From assembly GCA_037384065.1 (NCBI GenBank), contig JARROJ010000006.1, positions 1-64,000 on the forward strand: a stretch of 64,000 bases of DNA. Reading direction: 5' to 3'. Below, piece after piece: positions 17,017 through 26,600 of this stretch. The position numbers were made by a program, and so were the translations under genes. The DNA comes from JABDPF01 sp037384065 (lineage in GTDB: Bacteria > Pseudomonadota > Gammaproteobacteria > Xanthomonadales > SZUA-36). Under the pieces are notes generated by a model, which saw only the letters and a program-made list of their open reading frames with translations, was not told the DNA's origin and did not search any database. Position 1 is the first letter of the stretch. Every line of letters starts with the position of its first letter.

Positions 17017-18732
17017 TCAGTCGTGCGATTGCGCGTAGACGACGCGATCTTCCTTGATCGTCTGCAGCACCTCGAGCGTGTCGAGCTTTTCGGGGTCGAT
17101 CGCCGTCGGGTCGCCCGACAGGATCACGAAGTCGGCCAGCTTGCCGGCCTCGATCGAGCCCTTGTCGTCCTCCTCGAAGTGCTGCCAGGCGGGCCAGATC
17201 GTCATCGCCTTGAGCGCCGTCATCACGTCGACCCGCTGCGCCGGACCGATGATGTCGCCGGAACGCGAGCGGCGGGTAACGGTGGCATCGAGTACACGCA
17301 TGCTGTCCGGGAACGCGACCGGGGCATCGTGGTGGGTGCCGAACATCATGCCGCGCGTGCGCACCCACCCGGTCGGCGAGATGTCGTCGACGTTGACGGG
17401 GCCCACGGTGTGGTCGCGGTGCCAGTCACCCCAGTAAAAGGTATGCATCGGGAACAGTGACGGAAAGATGCCCAGCCGCTGCAGACCGTCGACCTGGTCC
17501 TCGCGCAGGAACTGGCCGTGGATCAGGACCGGCCGGGCTCCGGGGCCGTGCGTTTTCGCCGCCGCAGCGATCGCGGCGATCAGCATGTCGGTCGCGCCCT
17601 CGCCGTTGGCGTGGGTGAGGAGTTGGATGCCATTGGCGAAGGCCCAGTCGACGGCGTCGACGACCTGTTCCATCGTGGCCGCGGGATAGCCGGCGTAGCC
17701 CGGCGGGTAATGGCCGACCGGGTCGTAGTACGGCCGGTCGCGCAGCGCCGTGAAGCCCTGCGGCGAGCCGTCGATGGTCAGCTTGGCGCCGACCACGCGC
17801 ACGCGGTTCTCGTACGTTTCGGAGACGTTGGCGGCGATGAACTCGCGGTCGACCAGCACGTCCGGGTAGATCGCGATGTCGATGTCGAAACCGCCTTCCG
17901 CGCCGACCTTGCGCGCAATCGCCACGGTGTCCGGCATCGCCCGGCCTTCCTGCGCGGTGGTGTAACCGTAGCGCGCCCAGAGTTGCCCGCCGGCACGGGC
18001 AAAGGCCTCGAAGTGCTCCGGGCGCAAACCCGTGAACAACCCGGCCAGCGCACCGAGAAAGGCGTTCTCCTCGAGCACGCCGTCCGGTTCGCCATTGGCC
18101 TGCCGGCGAATGATGCCGCCCGCCGGATCCGAGGTCTCGGCGGTCAGCCCGGCCAGTTCGAGCGCTTTCGAGTTCAACGCCCCGAAGTGACCGGACTGGT
18201 GGATCGTGATGACCGGAACCACGGTGGAGACCTGGTCGAGATCGTCACGCGTCGGGTGGCGCAGCTCGGCCAGTTGCGCGGGGTCGTAGCCGAAACCGAT
18301 GATCATGCCGCCCGGTTTCCCCGCCTCGGGATTGGCCGCCACCCAGTCGCGCAGCGTTTTCTGGAGGCTGGCGATGTCTCTGACCTCACCGTCCGGCGGC
18401 GCCAGCAGGTTGGCGGCCAGCGCCTGCAGGCCGCCCATGATGACGTGACCGTGGCTGTCGACGAAGCCGGGCAACAGGGCTTGCCCTGCGAGGTCGACCC
18501 TGCGCGTCGCGTCGCCACGGTGCGCCTCGAGATCGGCCAGGGCGCCGACCGCGAGGATGCGACCGTCCTTGACGGCCACGGCCTCTGCACGCGGCGCCGC
18601 GTCGTTCATGGTGAGGATCGGACCGCCGCTGTAGAGCGCATCCGCGGCCTCGGCGGCGAACGCGACGCCGGGCGCCAGGGCAGCGACCAGCAGGGCTGCC
18701 ACGGAGGTCGTGATTCGATGTGCCGGGTTCAT
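17017..18732 (-). CDS. Exported amidohydrolase (YtcJ-like, metal-dependent hydrolase family 3)
   Basis: 571 residues with an N-terminal signal peptide (ASVAALLVAALAPGVAFA region). The metal-binding HxH is in GFVDSHGHVIMGG near residue 94, with YSGGPILTMND and AVAVKDGRILAVG before it, the typical beta-sandwich entry of amidohydrolases, and IEAGKLADFVILSGDP near the end. YtcJ-like enzymes hydrolyse N-acyl or cyclic amide substrates; the exact substrate is unknown. No gene follows within 200 bases on this strand, so it is probably monocistronic. The gap upstream (18733-18912) contains a small CTGCC/GGCAG hairpin and otherwise nothing obvious. Confidence 0.88.
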   Translation of the reverse strand: MNPAHRITTSVAALLVAALAPGVAFAAEAADALYSGGPILTMNDAAPRAEAVAVKDGRILAVGALADLEAHRGDATRRVDLAGQALLPGFVDSHGHVIMGGLQALAANLLAPPDGEVRDIASLQKTLRDWVAANPEAGKPGGMIIGFGYDPAQLAELRHPTRDDLDQVSTVVPVITIHQSGHFGALNSKALELAGLTAETSDPAGGIIRRQANGEPDGVLEENAFLGALAGLFTGLRPEHFEAFARAGGQLWARYGYTTAQEGRAMPDTVAIARKVGAEGGFDIDIAIYPDVLVDREFIAANVSETYENRVRVVGAKLTIDGSPQGFTALRDRPYYDPVGHYPPGYAGYPAATMEQVVDAVDWAFANGIQLLTHANGEGATDMLIAAIAAAAKTHGPGARPVLIHGQFLREDQVDGLQRLGIFPSLFPMHTFYWGDWHRDHTVGPVNVDDISPTGWVRTRGMMFGTHHDAPVAFPDSMRVLDATVTRRSRSGDIIGPAQRVDVMTALKAMTIWPAWQHFEEDDKGSIEAGKLADFVILSGDPTAIDPEKLDTLEVLQTIKEDRVVYAQSHD

Positions 18733-18912
18733 GTCGCTTGCTCTCTCCGTTTGCGCCGACGTCCAGCGCTGCCAGGCGGCAGTTTAAGATGGAATGGCGA
18801 AAATTTGAAATTGGGGGTCGTTCAGGACCTGAAGGCCCGGGTACAGCGCGCCATCGCAGCAGCGGCCTCAGCCGCGACATGGGGATTTCGGAATCGCCGT
18901 TGTGCCGCGGCG

Positions 18913-20553
18913 CTACGCCCGGGCGAACATGTCCCGGGCCAGCCGCCAGCCCTTGAGCCCGCCCAGTTGCACCGCCGCCAGCAAGCCCCCGACCATGGCG
19001 CCGACCACGCCGCAGCTGACCACGTCCTGTCCGGCGAGGTACAGGCCCGGGATCTCGGTTTTCGGCCGCAGCCAGTCCTGCGCGAAGCGCTCGGGGTCGT
19101 GGTCCAGGCCGTAGATTTCGCCACGCGGGTAGCGGCAGAACCAGTCGGTCGACAGCGGCGTGGAGAGTTCGTGGAAATCGACCTGGCCACGGAGCTGCGG
19201 GAGCTTTTCGTACAGCGCCTCGAGCAGGCGTTCCGAAATGCGCGCCTTGAGCGCCTCGTAATCGTCGCCGCGCTGCCCCCAGGTCGTGCCGGCCCAGCGC
19301 TCGAACCACGCGTAGGGACCCGGCGCGACGATTTCGATCGTGGCGCGGCCCGGGTGCCGGCGCTCGAAATCCGGGTCTTTCGCCGACGGGAAGGAAATGT
19401 AGATCAGCGGCGGGGTCGCCTCGGGACCGCTCGCCAACGCGTCCAGCTCGCGCTCGTAGTGCTCGCTGGGGTAAATCCAGAAATTGGTTTTCGGCAGACC
19501 CAGTTCCGCGGCGGTCGCCCGCAGCCCGATGTACAGGCAGACGCTGGCCATCGAGGGACGCACGTGCCGAAGTCGTTCGACGTAGTCTTTTTTCTGCGGC
19601 ACATCGTCGTCGAGCAGGCGCTCGAAGGTGTTGAACACCCCGGCGTCACTGATCACCACCGGGGCGTCGATCGAATGGCCGTCCGCCATCGCCACGCCTT
19701 CGACGCCCTTGCGGCCGACCCGGATCCGCTGCACTTCGGCGTAGGTGAACACCTCGCCGCCGGCCGCCCGGATCACCGGGATGATCGTTCGTGCGATCTG
19801 CGCGGCGCCGCCCACCGGGTAGTAGCCGCCGTGCAGGTAGTGCTGGGCGATCAGGCTGTGGATCAGGAAACTCGAGCGCGCCGGCGGCAGGCCGCAATCG
19901 CCCCATTGGCCCGTCAGGACGGCGATCAGTTTCTGGTCGGCGGTCAGGTCCTCGAGCACCTCGCGGGTAGTGCGGTAGACCGCGGGCGGAATGCGCCGGC
20001 CCAGCCAGGCGCCCGCGATCCGTCCCGTCCAGCGCGGCAGCATTTTCTGCACGGTCGCCAGGCGCGTCGCCTGGCGGGCGCTGCGCATCAGCCCGAAGTA
20101 GCGGTCGATGGCGTCTTCCTCGCCCGGAAACGCCGCGACCAGGGCATCGCGGTAATCCGGCTTTCCGGCGACCAGGTCGTAGTGCGCGTCGCCCAGGAAG
20201 ATCCGGTCGAAGCGCGCGTCCATCGGCGCCCACGTAAGAGCCCCGTCGGTCACGTAATCGAACAGGCGGCGCCCGAGCGTGCGCGGACTGCCCATGTCGC
20301 CGATGTAGTGGACGCCGACGTCCCAGTCGTAGCCTTCGCGCTCGTAGGCGTGCGTGAAGCCGCCCGCCGTGTAGTGCTGCTCGAGCACGCAGACCTTGCG
20401 TCCCATGCGGGCCAGGCAGGCCGCCGCGGTCAGGCCGCCGATGCCCGAACCGACGACCAGAACGTCGTACGGATCGGCCAGGCGGTTCGGCCGGTAACGA
20501 CGCCCGGTGCGAACGCTGTCGCGTTGTTTGCCCATGCGCCGAGGATACTCCAT
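18913..20553 (-). CDS. FAD-dependent phytoene desaturase/RetSat-like oxidoreductase
   Basis: 546 residues; ATG at 20535 (MGKQRD) is an alternative start six codons in. The dinucleotide fold is VLVVGSGIGGLTAAACLARMG near residue 30 followed by VCVLEQHYTAGGFTHAYERE, and the C-terminal FAD motif is GLYLAGQDVVSCGVVGAMVGG. This is the NAD(P)/FAD family that includes carotenoid isomerases, phytoene desaturases and all-trans-retinol 13,14-reductase; the HYTAGGFTHAYERE variant points to the RetSat/CrtI-like branch. No other carotenoid gene is nearby, so its substrate (carotenoid, polyunsaturated lipid or other) is open. It diverges from the sugar locus. Confidence 0.82.
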   Translation of the reverse strand: MEYPRRMGKQRDSVRTGRRYRPNRLADPYDVLVVGSGIGGLTAAACLARMGRKVCVLEQHYTAGGFTHAYEREGYDWDVGVHYIGDMGSPRTLGRRLFDYVTDGALTWAPMDARFDRIFLGDAHYDLVAGKPDYRDALVAAFPGEEDAIDRYFGLMRSARQATRLATVQKMLPRWTGRIAGAWLGRRIPPAVYRTTREVLEDLTADQKLIAVLTGQWGDCGLPPARSSFLIHSLIAQHYLHGGYYPVGGAAQIARTIIPVIRAAGGEVFTYAEVQRIRVGRKGVEGVAMADGHSIDAPVVISDAGVFNTFERLLDDDVPQKKDYVERLRHVRPSMASVCLYIGLRATAAELGLPKTNFWIYPSEHYERELDALASGPEATPPLIYISFPSAKDPDFERRHPGRATIEIVAPGPYAWFERWAGTTWGQRGDDYEALKARISERLLEALYEKLPQLRGQVDFHELSTPLSTDWFCRYPRGEIYGLDHDPERFAQDWLRPKTEIPGLYLAGQDVVSCGVVGAMVGGLLAAVQLGGLKGWRLARDMFARA

Positions 20554-20635
20554 CGCGCCCGACGTGCCACGGTCCGGATTGTCCCGTGACCGGGCCGATT
20601 CGCCGAAAGCCGCTGTACATTGGCGCGCTCGCGGC

Positions 20636-20655
20636 TAGAATTGAAAGCGTTTACA
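20636..20655 (+). promoter_or_regulatory. Putative -10 box and LacI-family operator of the glucan locus
   Basis: TAGAAT (20636-20641) resembles a -10 hexamer and is followed without a gap by TGAAAGCGTTTACA (20642-20655), a partial palindrome around a central CG with 10 of 14 positions symmetric. The AAAGCGTTT core is typical of LacI-family sugar repressors. An operator at the transcription start is the classic repressor position. No good -35 is visible. It lies 48 bases before the sugar porter start. No LacI-type regulator gene is in the window. Confidence 0.5.
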
Positions 20656-20703
20656 CCAAGTCACCCATCAACCGGAAATCGGGCTCGCGCGGAGGGCCAC
20701 CCC

Positions 20704-22269
20704 ATGACACCACAAATTCGATACACCATCCGCGTCGCGCTGACCGTCGCACTGGGCGGATTCCTGATGGGCTTCGACGCCTCGGTCATTTCCGGCGTGG
20801 TGACGTTCATCGAGCCCGAGTTCCAGTTGAGCAACATCCAGCTCGGCTGGGCCGTCGCCTCCCTGACCCTGACCGCGACCCTGGCCATGATGGTCTCCGG
20901 GCCGCTCAGCGACCGCTTCGGTCGCCGCACGGTGCTGAAGTGGGCGGCCGTGCTGTTTTCCCTCTCCGCGGTCGCCTCGGCGTTCGCCCCGGACTACCTG
21001 ACCCTGGTCGCCGCCCGCATGCTCGGCGGCCTGGGGGTGGGCGCGGCGCTGATCATCGCACCGATGTACATCGCCGAACTCGCCGCGCCCGACGTGCGCG
21101 GGCGCATGGTTTCGTTCAACCAGCTCAACATCGTGATCGGCATCTCCGCGGCTTACTTCAGCAACTACCTGATTCTGAGCCTCGGCCAGTCCGACCTGGC
21201 CTGGGCGGAAGCCCTGCGCCTGGCCGAGTGGAACTGGCGCTGGATGCTCGGCGTGGAGGCCCTGCCGGCCATTTTCTACTTCATCGCGCTGTTCTTCGTG
21301 CCCGAGAGCCCGCGCTGGCTGATCATGCACGGCCGGGAGGCCGAATCGGTGGACATCCTGGCGCGCGCCACGGGCCCGGAAAAAGCCGCGGAAGCCATCG
21401 AAGACGTCAAGGCCATGCTGCGCGCCGAGGCCAGCGAGGCCCGCGGCACCCTGCGCGAACTGTTCGCACCGGCCATGAAGCTGGTCCTGACCATCGGCAT
21501 CGTGGTGGCCGTCCTGCAACAGATCACCGGCATCAACGCGGTGTTCTTCTACGCGCCGATGATCTTCGAGCAATCCGGGGTCGGCACCGACGCCTCGTTC
21601 ATGCAGGCGGTGCTGGTCGGCCTGGTGAACCTGGTCTTCACGGTCCTTGCGATCCTCACCATCGACAAGCTCGGCCGGCGGCCGCTGCTGCTGTTCGGGC
21701 TGACGGTGATCGCGGCCTGCATGTTCCTGCTCGCCTGGGGCTTCGGCTCGGCGACCTACACACTGACCCCCGAGGCCGTGGCCGGATTGCCCCAGGCGAT
21801 CGACGCCGCCGCCCTGCAGCCGCTGCTGGGGCAGACCTTCGACAGCGACGTCGCGTTCCGCCAGGCCGTGAGCGCGGTCATCGGCGCCGAGGCGTTCGGC
21901 GCTCACCAGTCCGCGCTGGTCAGCGGCGCCATCAGCATGAACCCGACGCTCATCCTGTTCGGAATCCTCGGTTTCGTCGCCGGCTTCGCGATATCGCTCG
22001 GGCCGGTCATGTGGGTCCTGTTCTCCGAGCTGTTCCCGAACCGGGTGCGCGGCATCGCCATTTCCTTCGTCGGCCTGATCAACTCGGGCGTGAGCTTCCT
22101 GGTGCAGCTGGTCTTTCCCTGGGAGCTGGAAACCCTGGGCAATTCGACCACCTTCCTGCTGTTCGGGAGTTTCGCGGTGGTCGGGCTGGTCATCGTCTTG
22201 CGCCTGCTGCCCGAGACCAAGGGTAAAAGCCTGGAAGAACTCGAAGCGCAGCTGGTCCACAAACCCTGA
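20704..22269 (+). CDS. MFS sugar porter family transporter
   Basis: 521 residues from ATG 20704, which has GGAGG nine bases upstream. Twelve membrane helices are apparent. Sugar porter signatures: SGPLSDRFGRRTVLKW after helix 2, VPESPRWLIMHGRE after helix 6, LQQITGINAVFFYAPMIF in helix 7, DKLGRRPLLLFG, and the terminal LPETKGKSLEELE. A loop of about 60 residues between helices 9 and 10 (around PEAVAGLPQAID) is longer than in XylE/GalP. It imports a mono- or small oligosaccharide by proton symport. It heads an operon with the next two genes (gaps of 13 and 25 bases), so the substrate is likely a glucan product. Confidence 0.93.
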   Translation: MTPQIRYTIRVALTVALGGFLMGFDASVISGVVTFIEPEFQLSNIQLGWAVASLTLTATLAMMVSGPLSDRFGRRTVLKWAAVLFSLSAVASAFAPDYLTLVAARMLGGLGVGAALIIAPMYIAELAAPDVRGRMVSFNQLNIVIGISAAYFSNYLILSLGQSDLAWAEALRLAEWNWRWMLGVEALPAIFYFIALFFVPESPRWLIMHGREAESVDILARATGPEKAAEAIEDVKAMLRAEASEARGTLRELFAPAMKLVLTIGIVVAVLQQITGINAVFFYAPMIFEQSGVGTDASFMQAVLVGLVNLVFTVLAILTIDKLGRRPLLLFGLTVIAACMFLLAWGFGSATYTLTPEAVAGLPQAIDAAALQPLLGQTFDSDVAFRQAVSAVIGAEAFGAHQSALVSGAISMNPTLILFGILGFVAGFAISLGPVMWVLFSELFPNRVRGIAISFVGLINSGVSFLVQLVFPWELETLGNSTTFLLFGSFAVVGLVIVLRLLPETKGKSLEELEAQLVHKP

Positions 22270-22282
22270 GGAGTCATTACCC

Positions 22283-23575
22283 ATGAAATCCAGAATCATT
22301 CGCGCGCTGGCCGCGGCCGGCCTTGCGGCAGCCAGCCTCGCAACACCCGCCCTGGCCGAACAGGGCGCCATTCCGGTGGAAATCGTCGAGTCCGACGGGG
22401 CGTTCCGGCTGTTGCGCGGGGGCGAGCCCTACGAGATCCACGGCGCCGGCCTCGAGTTCGCCGACATCGCCGTGTTCGCGTCGCATGGCGGCAACTCGTT
22501 CCGGACCTGGCGCACCGATAACGCGGCCGAACTGCTCGACACGGCCCTGGCGCACGGCGTGACGATCCTGATGTGCATCGAGATCGGACGCGAACGGCAC
22601 GGATTCGATTACGACGACGAGGCCGCCGTCGCCGCCCAGCTCGAGTTCGCGCGCCAGGAAGTCCTCAAGTACAAGGACCACCCCGCCCTGCTCGGCTGGA
22701 TTATCGGCAACGAGCCGAACCTCAATTTCCGCAACCCCAAGGTGTTCGACGCGATCAACGACATCTCGAAGATGATCCACGAGGTGGACCCGAACCACCC
22801 GACGACGACCGCCCTGGCGGGCATCAGCGAGGAACTGGCCGAGCTGATCGAGACCCGGGCGCCGGATCTCGATTTCCTCAGCATCCAGATGTACGGCGAC
22901 ATCGTCAACCTGCCGCGCTACGTGCGCAAGATCGGCCTGAAAGGCCCCTACATGGTCACCGAGTGGGGCGCGATCGGGCACTGGGAGGTCGGCACGACGA
23001 AATGGGGCGCGCCGATCGAACAGAACAGCTCCGACAAGGCGGCGAACTACCGCAAGAGCTGGAACGTCGCGATCGACTCGGACCCGGATCAGATCATCGG
23101 TTCGTACGTCTTCCTCTGGGGCCAGAAGCAGGAACGCACGCCGACCTGGTACGGCATGCTGCTCGCCGACGGCTCGAAAACCGAAACGATCGACGTCATG
23201 CAGAAGATCTGGACCGGTTCGTGGCCGGAAAACCGCGCGCCGCAGGTCCGTTCCATGCGCCTCGACGGCAAGGACGCCAAGGACAACGTCACCCTGGACG
23301 CCGGCGCCGAGTACACCGCCCAGGTTTCGGCGAGCGATCCCGAGGGTGACGAACTCACCTTCCGCTGGGAGGTCATGCGCGAGAGCCAGGCGACCCAGAC
23401 CGGTGGTGACAAGGAAGCGATTCCCGAGACCCTGGACGATGCGATCGTGGCCGTGACGGGCCAGAAGGCGACCGTGCGCGCCCCCGCGGAACCGGGCGCC
23501 TACCGGCTCTTCATGTACGTTTACGACGGCAACGGCAGCGCCGGGCACGCCAACATTCCATTCCGTGTGCGCTGA
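22283..23575 (+). CDS. Secreted TIM-barrel glycoside hydrolase (GH2/GH5-like clan A) with C-terminal Ig-like domain
   Basis: 430 residues. Signal peptide at 1-25 (LAAASLATPALA), GAGGAG ribosome site. The catalytic domain shows a clan GH-A layout: HPALLGWIIGNEPN, where Glu144 after Asn is the acid/base, and GPYMVTEWGAIGHW, where Glu227 in TEWG is the nucleophile. The last 100 residues (NRAPQVRSMRLDG to FRVR) are a cadherin/Ig-like beta domain with DPEGDELTFRWEV. It hydrolyses beta-glycosidic bonds outside the cytoplasm. Context points to a beta-glucan; the GH family number cannot be fixed from the sequence alone. Confidence 0.82.
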   Translation: MKSRIIRALAAAGLAAASLATPALAEQGAIPVEIVESDGAFRLLRGGEPYEIHGAGLEFADIAVFASHGGNSFRTWRTDNAAELLDTALAHGVTILMCIEIGRERHGFDYDDEAAVAAQLEFARQEVLKYKDHPALLGWIIGNEPNLNFRNPKVFDAINDISKMIHEVDPNHPTTTALAGISEELAELIETRAPDLDFLSIQMYGDIVNLPRYVRKIGLKGPYMVTEWGAIGHWEVGTTKWGAPIEQNSSDKAANYRKSWNVAIDSDPDQIIGSYVFLWGQKQERTPTWYGMLLADGSKTETIDVMQKIWTGSWPENRAPQVRSMRLDGKDAKDNVTLDAGAEYTAQVSASDPEGDELTFRWEVMRESQATQTGGDKEAIPETLDDAIVAVTGQKATVRAPAEPGAYRLFMYVYDGNGSAGHANIPFRVR

Positions 23576-23600
23576 GCCCGCCGGGAACGGAGCCTGCTGA

Positions 23601-26600
23601 ATGCGAGACGTTTACCTGGCGAACACGCCGGTCAGGGGCCACGATCCGGAGGTGCAGGGCGACATCGTCCGGCGCGACGGGTCGTCCTGGTTCCGGATCG
23701 GGCATTACGACCGAATGCCGCCGTTCTTCATCGCCGTGGTCAGCGGACACGACCACTGGATGTACGTGTCCAGCACCGGCGGACTCACCTGTGGACGCGG
23801 CAACCCGGACAACGCGCTGTTCCCGTACGAGACCGATGACCGGATTCACGATGCCTGGGCGACCGCCGGCCCGGCCACGTTCCTGCTGGCCGAACGCGGC
23901 GGCGAGACCCGCTTGTGGCGGCCGTTCGACCGGTCGCCCGCGGTCTATCGCCGCGAACGCCACCTGTACAAGAGTCTGACGGGCAACCGCCTCGCGTTCG
24001 AAGAGATCAATCACGACCTCGGCCTGAGCTTCGCCTACGAGTGGTCCACCGGCGACCGCTTCGGGTTCATCCGCACGGCCACCCTGCGCGAGCTCGACGG
24101 CCACCCGGTGACGGTCCGTCTGCTGGACGGAATCCGCAACCTCCTGCCGTACGGCGTCAGCAGCAGCATGCAGGCCAACCGCAGCACGCTCGTCGACGCC
24201 TACCGACAGGCCGAGGTCGAACCCGCGACGCGCGCCGGTCTGTTCTCGCTCAGCTCGATCCCCACCGACCGGGCCGAGCCCAGCGAGGCGTTGAAAGCGA
24301 CGGTCGCGTGGAGCACCGGACTGAAAGAACCCGAAATCCTGCTGTCCCTGGACCAGATCGACGCCTTCTGCCGGGGCGAAGCCGTCACCGCCGAATCGCG
24401 CCGGACCGGGCGCCGCGGCGACTACCTGGTGCATACGACGCTGGAACTCGCAGCCGGCGCGGAGCGGCAATGGCGCCAGGTGGCCGACGTCGCGCTCGGG
24501 CCGTCGGCGGTCGTCGCGCTGCTCGACGCGGTGTCCGGCGGGATTGCGCCGAGCGACATCGACGACGACATCGAGGCGGGCGCGCGCCGGATCCGGGAAC
24601 TCGTCGGCCGGGCCGACGGGTTTCAGCATTCCGCCCGGCCACTCACCGCGGCGCGGCATTTTTCGAACACGCTGTTCAACGTCATGCGCGGTGGCGTCTT
24701 CCGTGACGAATACCGTTTCCCGGCCGACGACTTTCTGCGTTTCGTCGAACACGGCAACCGACCGCTGACGAAGCGCTTCGAGGCGCTGCTGGCCGGCCTC
24801 GGCGACGCGCCGGACCGGGCCCGGCTGGTCGCCGCCGCGGCGGCGACCGGCGACCCGGACATGGAGCGTCTGGCGCTCGAGTATCTGCCGCTGACCTTCA
24901 GTCGGCGCCATGGCGACCCGAGCCGTCCCTGGAATTATTTCAACATCGACCTTCGGGATGCGGACGGCCGCGACCGGCTCGGCTTTGAGGGCAACTGGCG
25001 CGACATTTTCCAGAACTGGGAGGCGCTGGCCCTCAGTCATCCCGAGTACATCGAGCACTTCATCGCCAAGTTCGTCAACGCGTCGACCCCGGATGGGCAC
25101 AACCCCTACCGGATTACGCGCAACGGCATCGACTGGGAGGTGCTCGATCCGGACGACCCCTGGTCGAACATCGGGTACTGGGGCGATCACCAGGTCATCT
25201 ACCTGCTCGCCCTGCTGGAACTCTCGCAACGCTACCACCCGGGGGCGCTGGCGGACTGGCTGGAAAAACCCATCTTCGTGTACGCCGATGTGCCCTACCG
25301 GATAAAGGGCTACCGCGACCTGCTGCGCGACCCGCGGGCCTCGGTGCGCTACGACGCGGATTCCGCGACGCGGAGCGCGCGCCGGGTCCGCGAAATCGGC
25401 AGCGACGGACGCCTGGTCGTCACCGCGGACGGTACGATCCACCACGTCACGCTGCTCGAAAAGCTGCTGGTCGTGATCCTGGCGAAGCTGGCCGGACTGG
25501 TTCCGGACGGCGGCATCTGGATGAACACGCAACGACCGGAATGGAACGACGCCAACAACGCGCTGGTCGGCTACGGGCTCTCGATGGTCACGCTGTACCA
25601 GCTGCGGCGATTCCTCGATTTCCTGGCGCGACTCATCGAGCGCGACGCCCCGGACGCGTTCGACGTGTCCAGCGAGGTCCGCGACGTTTTCGAGGCCATC
25701 GAGTCGCTGTTCGAAGACGGCCCGGTGGCGCCCGGCGAAGCGGTCGACGATGCCGCGCGAAAGCAGTTCATGGACCGCATGGGCGCCGTGGCCGAAACGT
25801 GGCGCGACGCGGTGTACGCGGGTCCCGGCGGGCGCACCGGGCGCCTCGCTACCGGGCGGCTGCACGCGTTCCTCGAGCGGGCGCGGGCGCTGTTGGACGA
25901 CAGCATCGAACGCAACCGCCGCAGCGACGGCCTGTTCCACTCCTACAACCTGCTGCGGATCGGCGCACAGGGTCATGCCATCGAGCACCTGCAGGAGATG
26001 CTCGAAGGCCAGGTCGCCGTGCTTGGATGCGGTCTACTGTCGCCCGCAGAAGGCGCCGATCTGCTGGACCGGCTGCGCGCCAGCCGCCTGTACCGTTCCG
26101 ATCAGAACGGTTACACCCTGTACCCGGACACGCCGCTGCCCGGCTTCCTGGAAAAGAACGTCATCCCGGCCGACCGGGTCGCGAATAACGCGTTCCTGAG
26201 CGCCGAACTCGAATCCGGCCGCACCGACATCGTCGAACGCGACGGGCACGGCCGCCTGCACTTCAACGGGCGTTTTCGAAACGCCGCGGAGCTCCGCGCG
26301 GCGCTGGAGCAGCGCGACGGGCCCGATGACGCGGCCGTCGACGAGACCTGCGCCCTGTTCGAAGACGTGTTCGAGCACCACCGGTTCACCGGCCGTTCCG
26401 GATCGATGCACAAGTACGAGGGACTGGGCTGCATCTACTGGCACATGAACTCGAAACTGCTGCTCGCGGTCGGCGAACTCCTGTCGCGTCACACCGACGA
26501 CGCCGACAGGGACCGACTGGCCGCGCACTACGGGAACATCCGGGCCGGGCTGGGCGCCGGCAAATCGCCGGCCGACTACGGCGCGTTTCCAACCGACCCG

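Noticed and set aside
17518..20589. Very long (about 1000 codons) open frame on the plus strand opposite the amidohydrolase and FAD oxidoreductase genes
   Set aside because: High GC content removes stops from antisense frames; the translation is Arg/Gln/His/Val-rich with no motif, while the minus-strand genes have clear family signatures.
20620..20703. Earlier in-frame start for the sugar porter
   Set aside because: It would place the -10/operator-like site inside the gene and adds a non-membrane extension; ATG 20704 has GGAGG.
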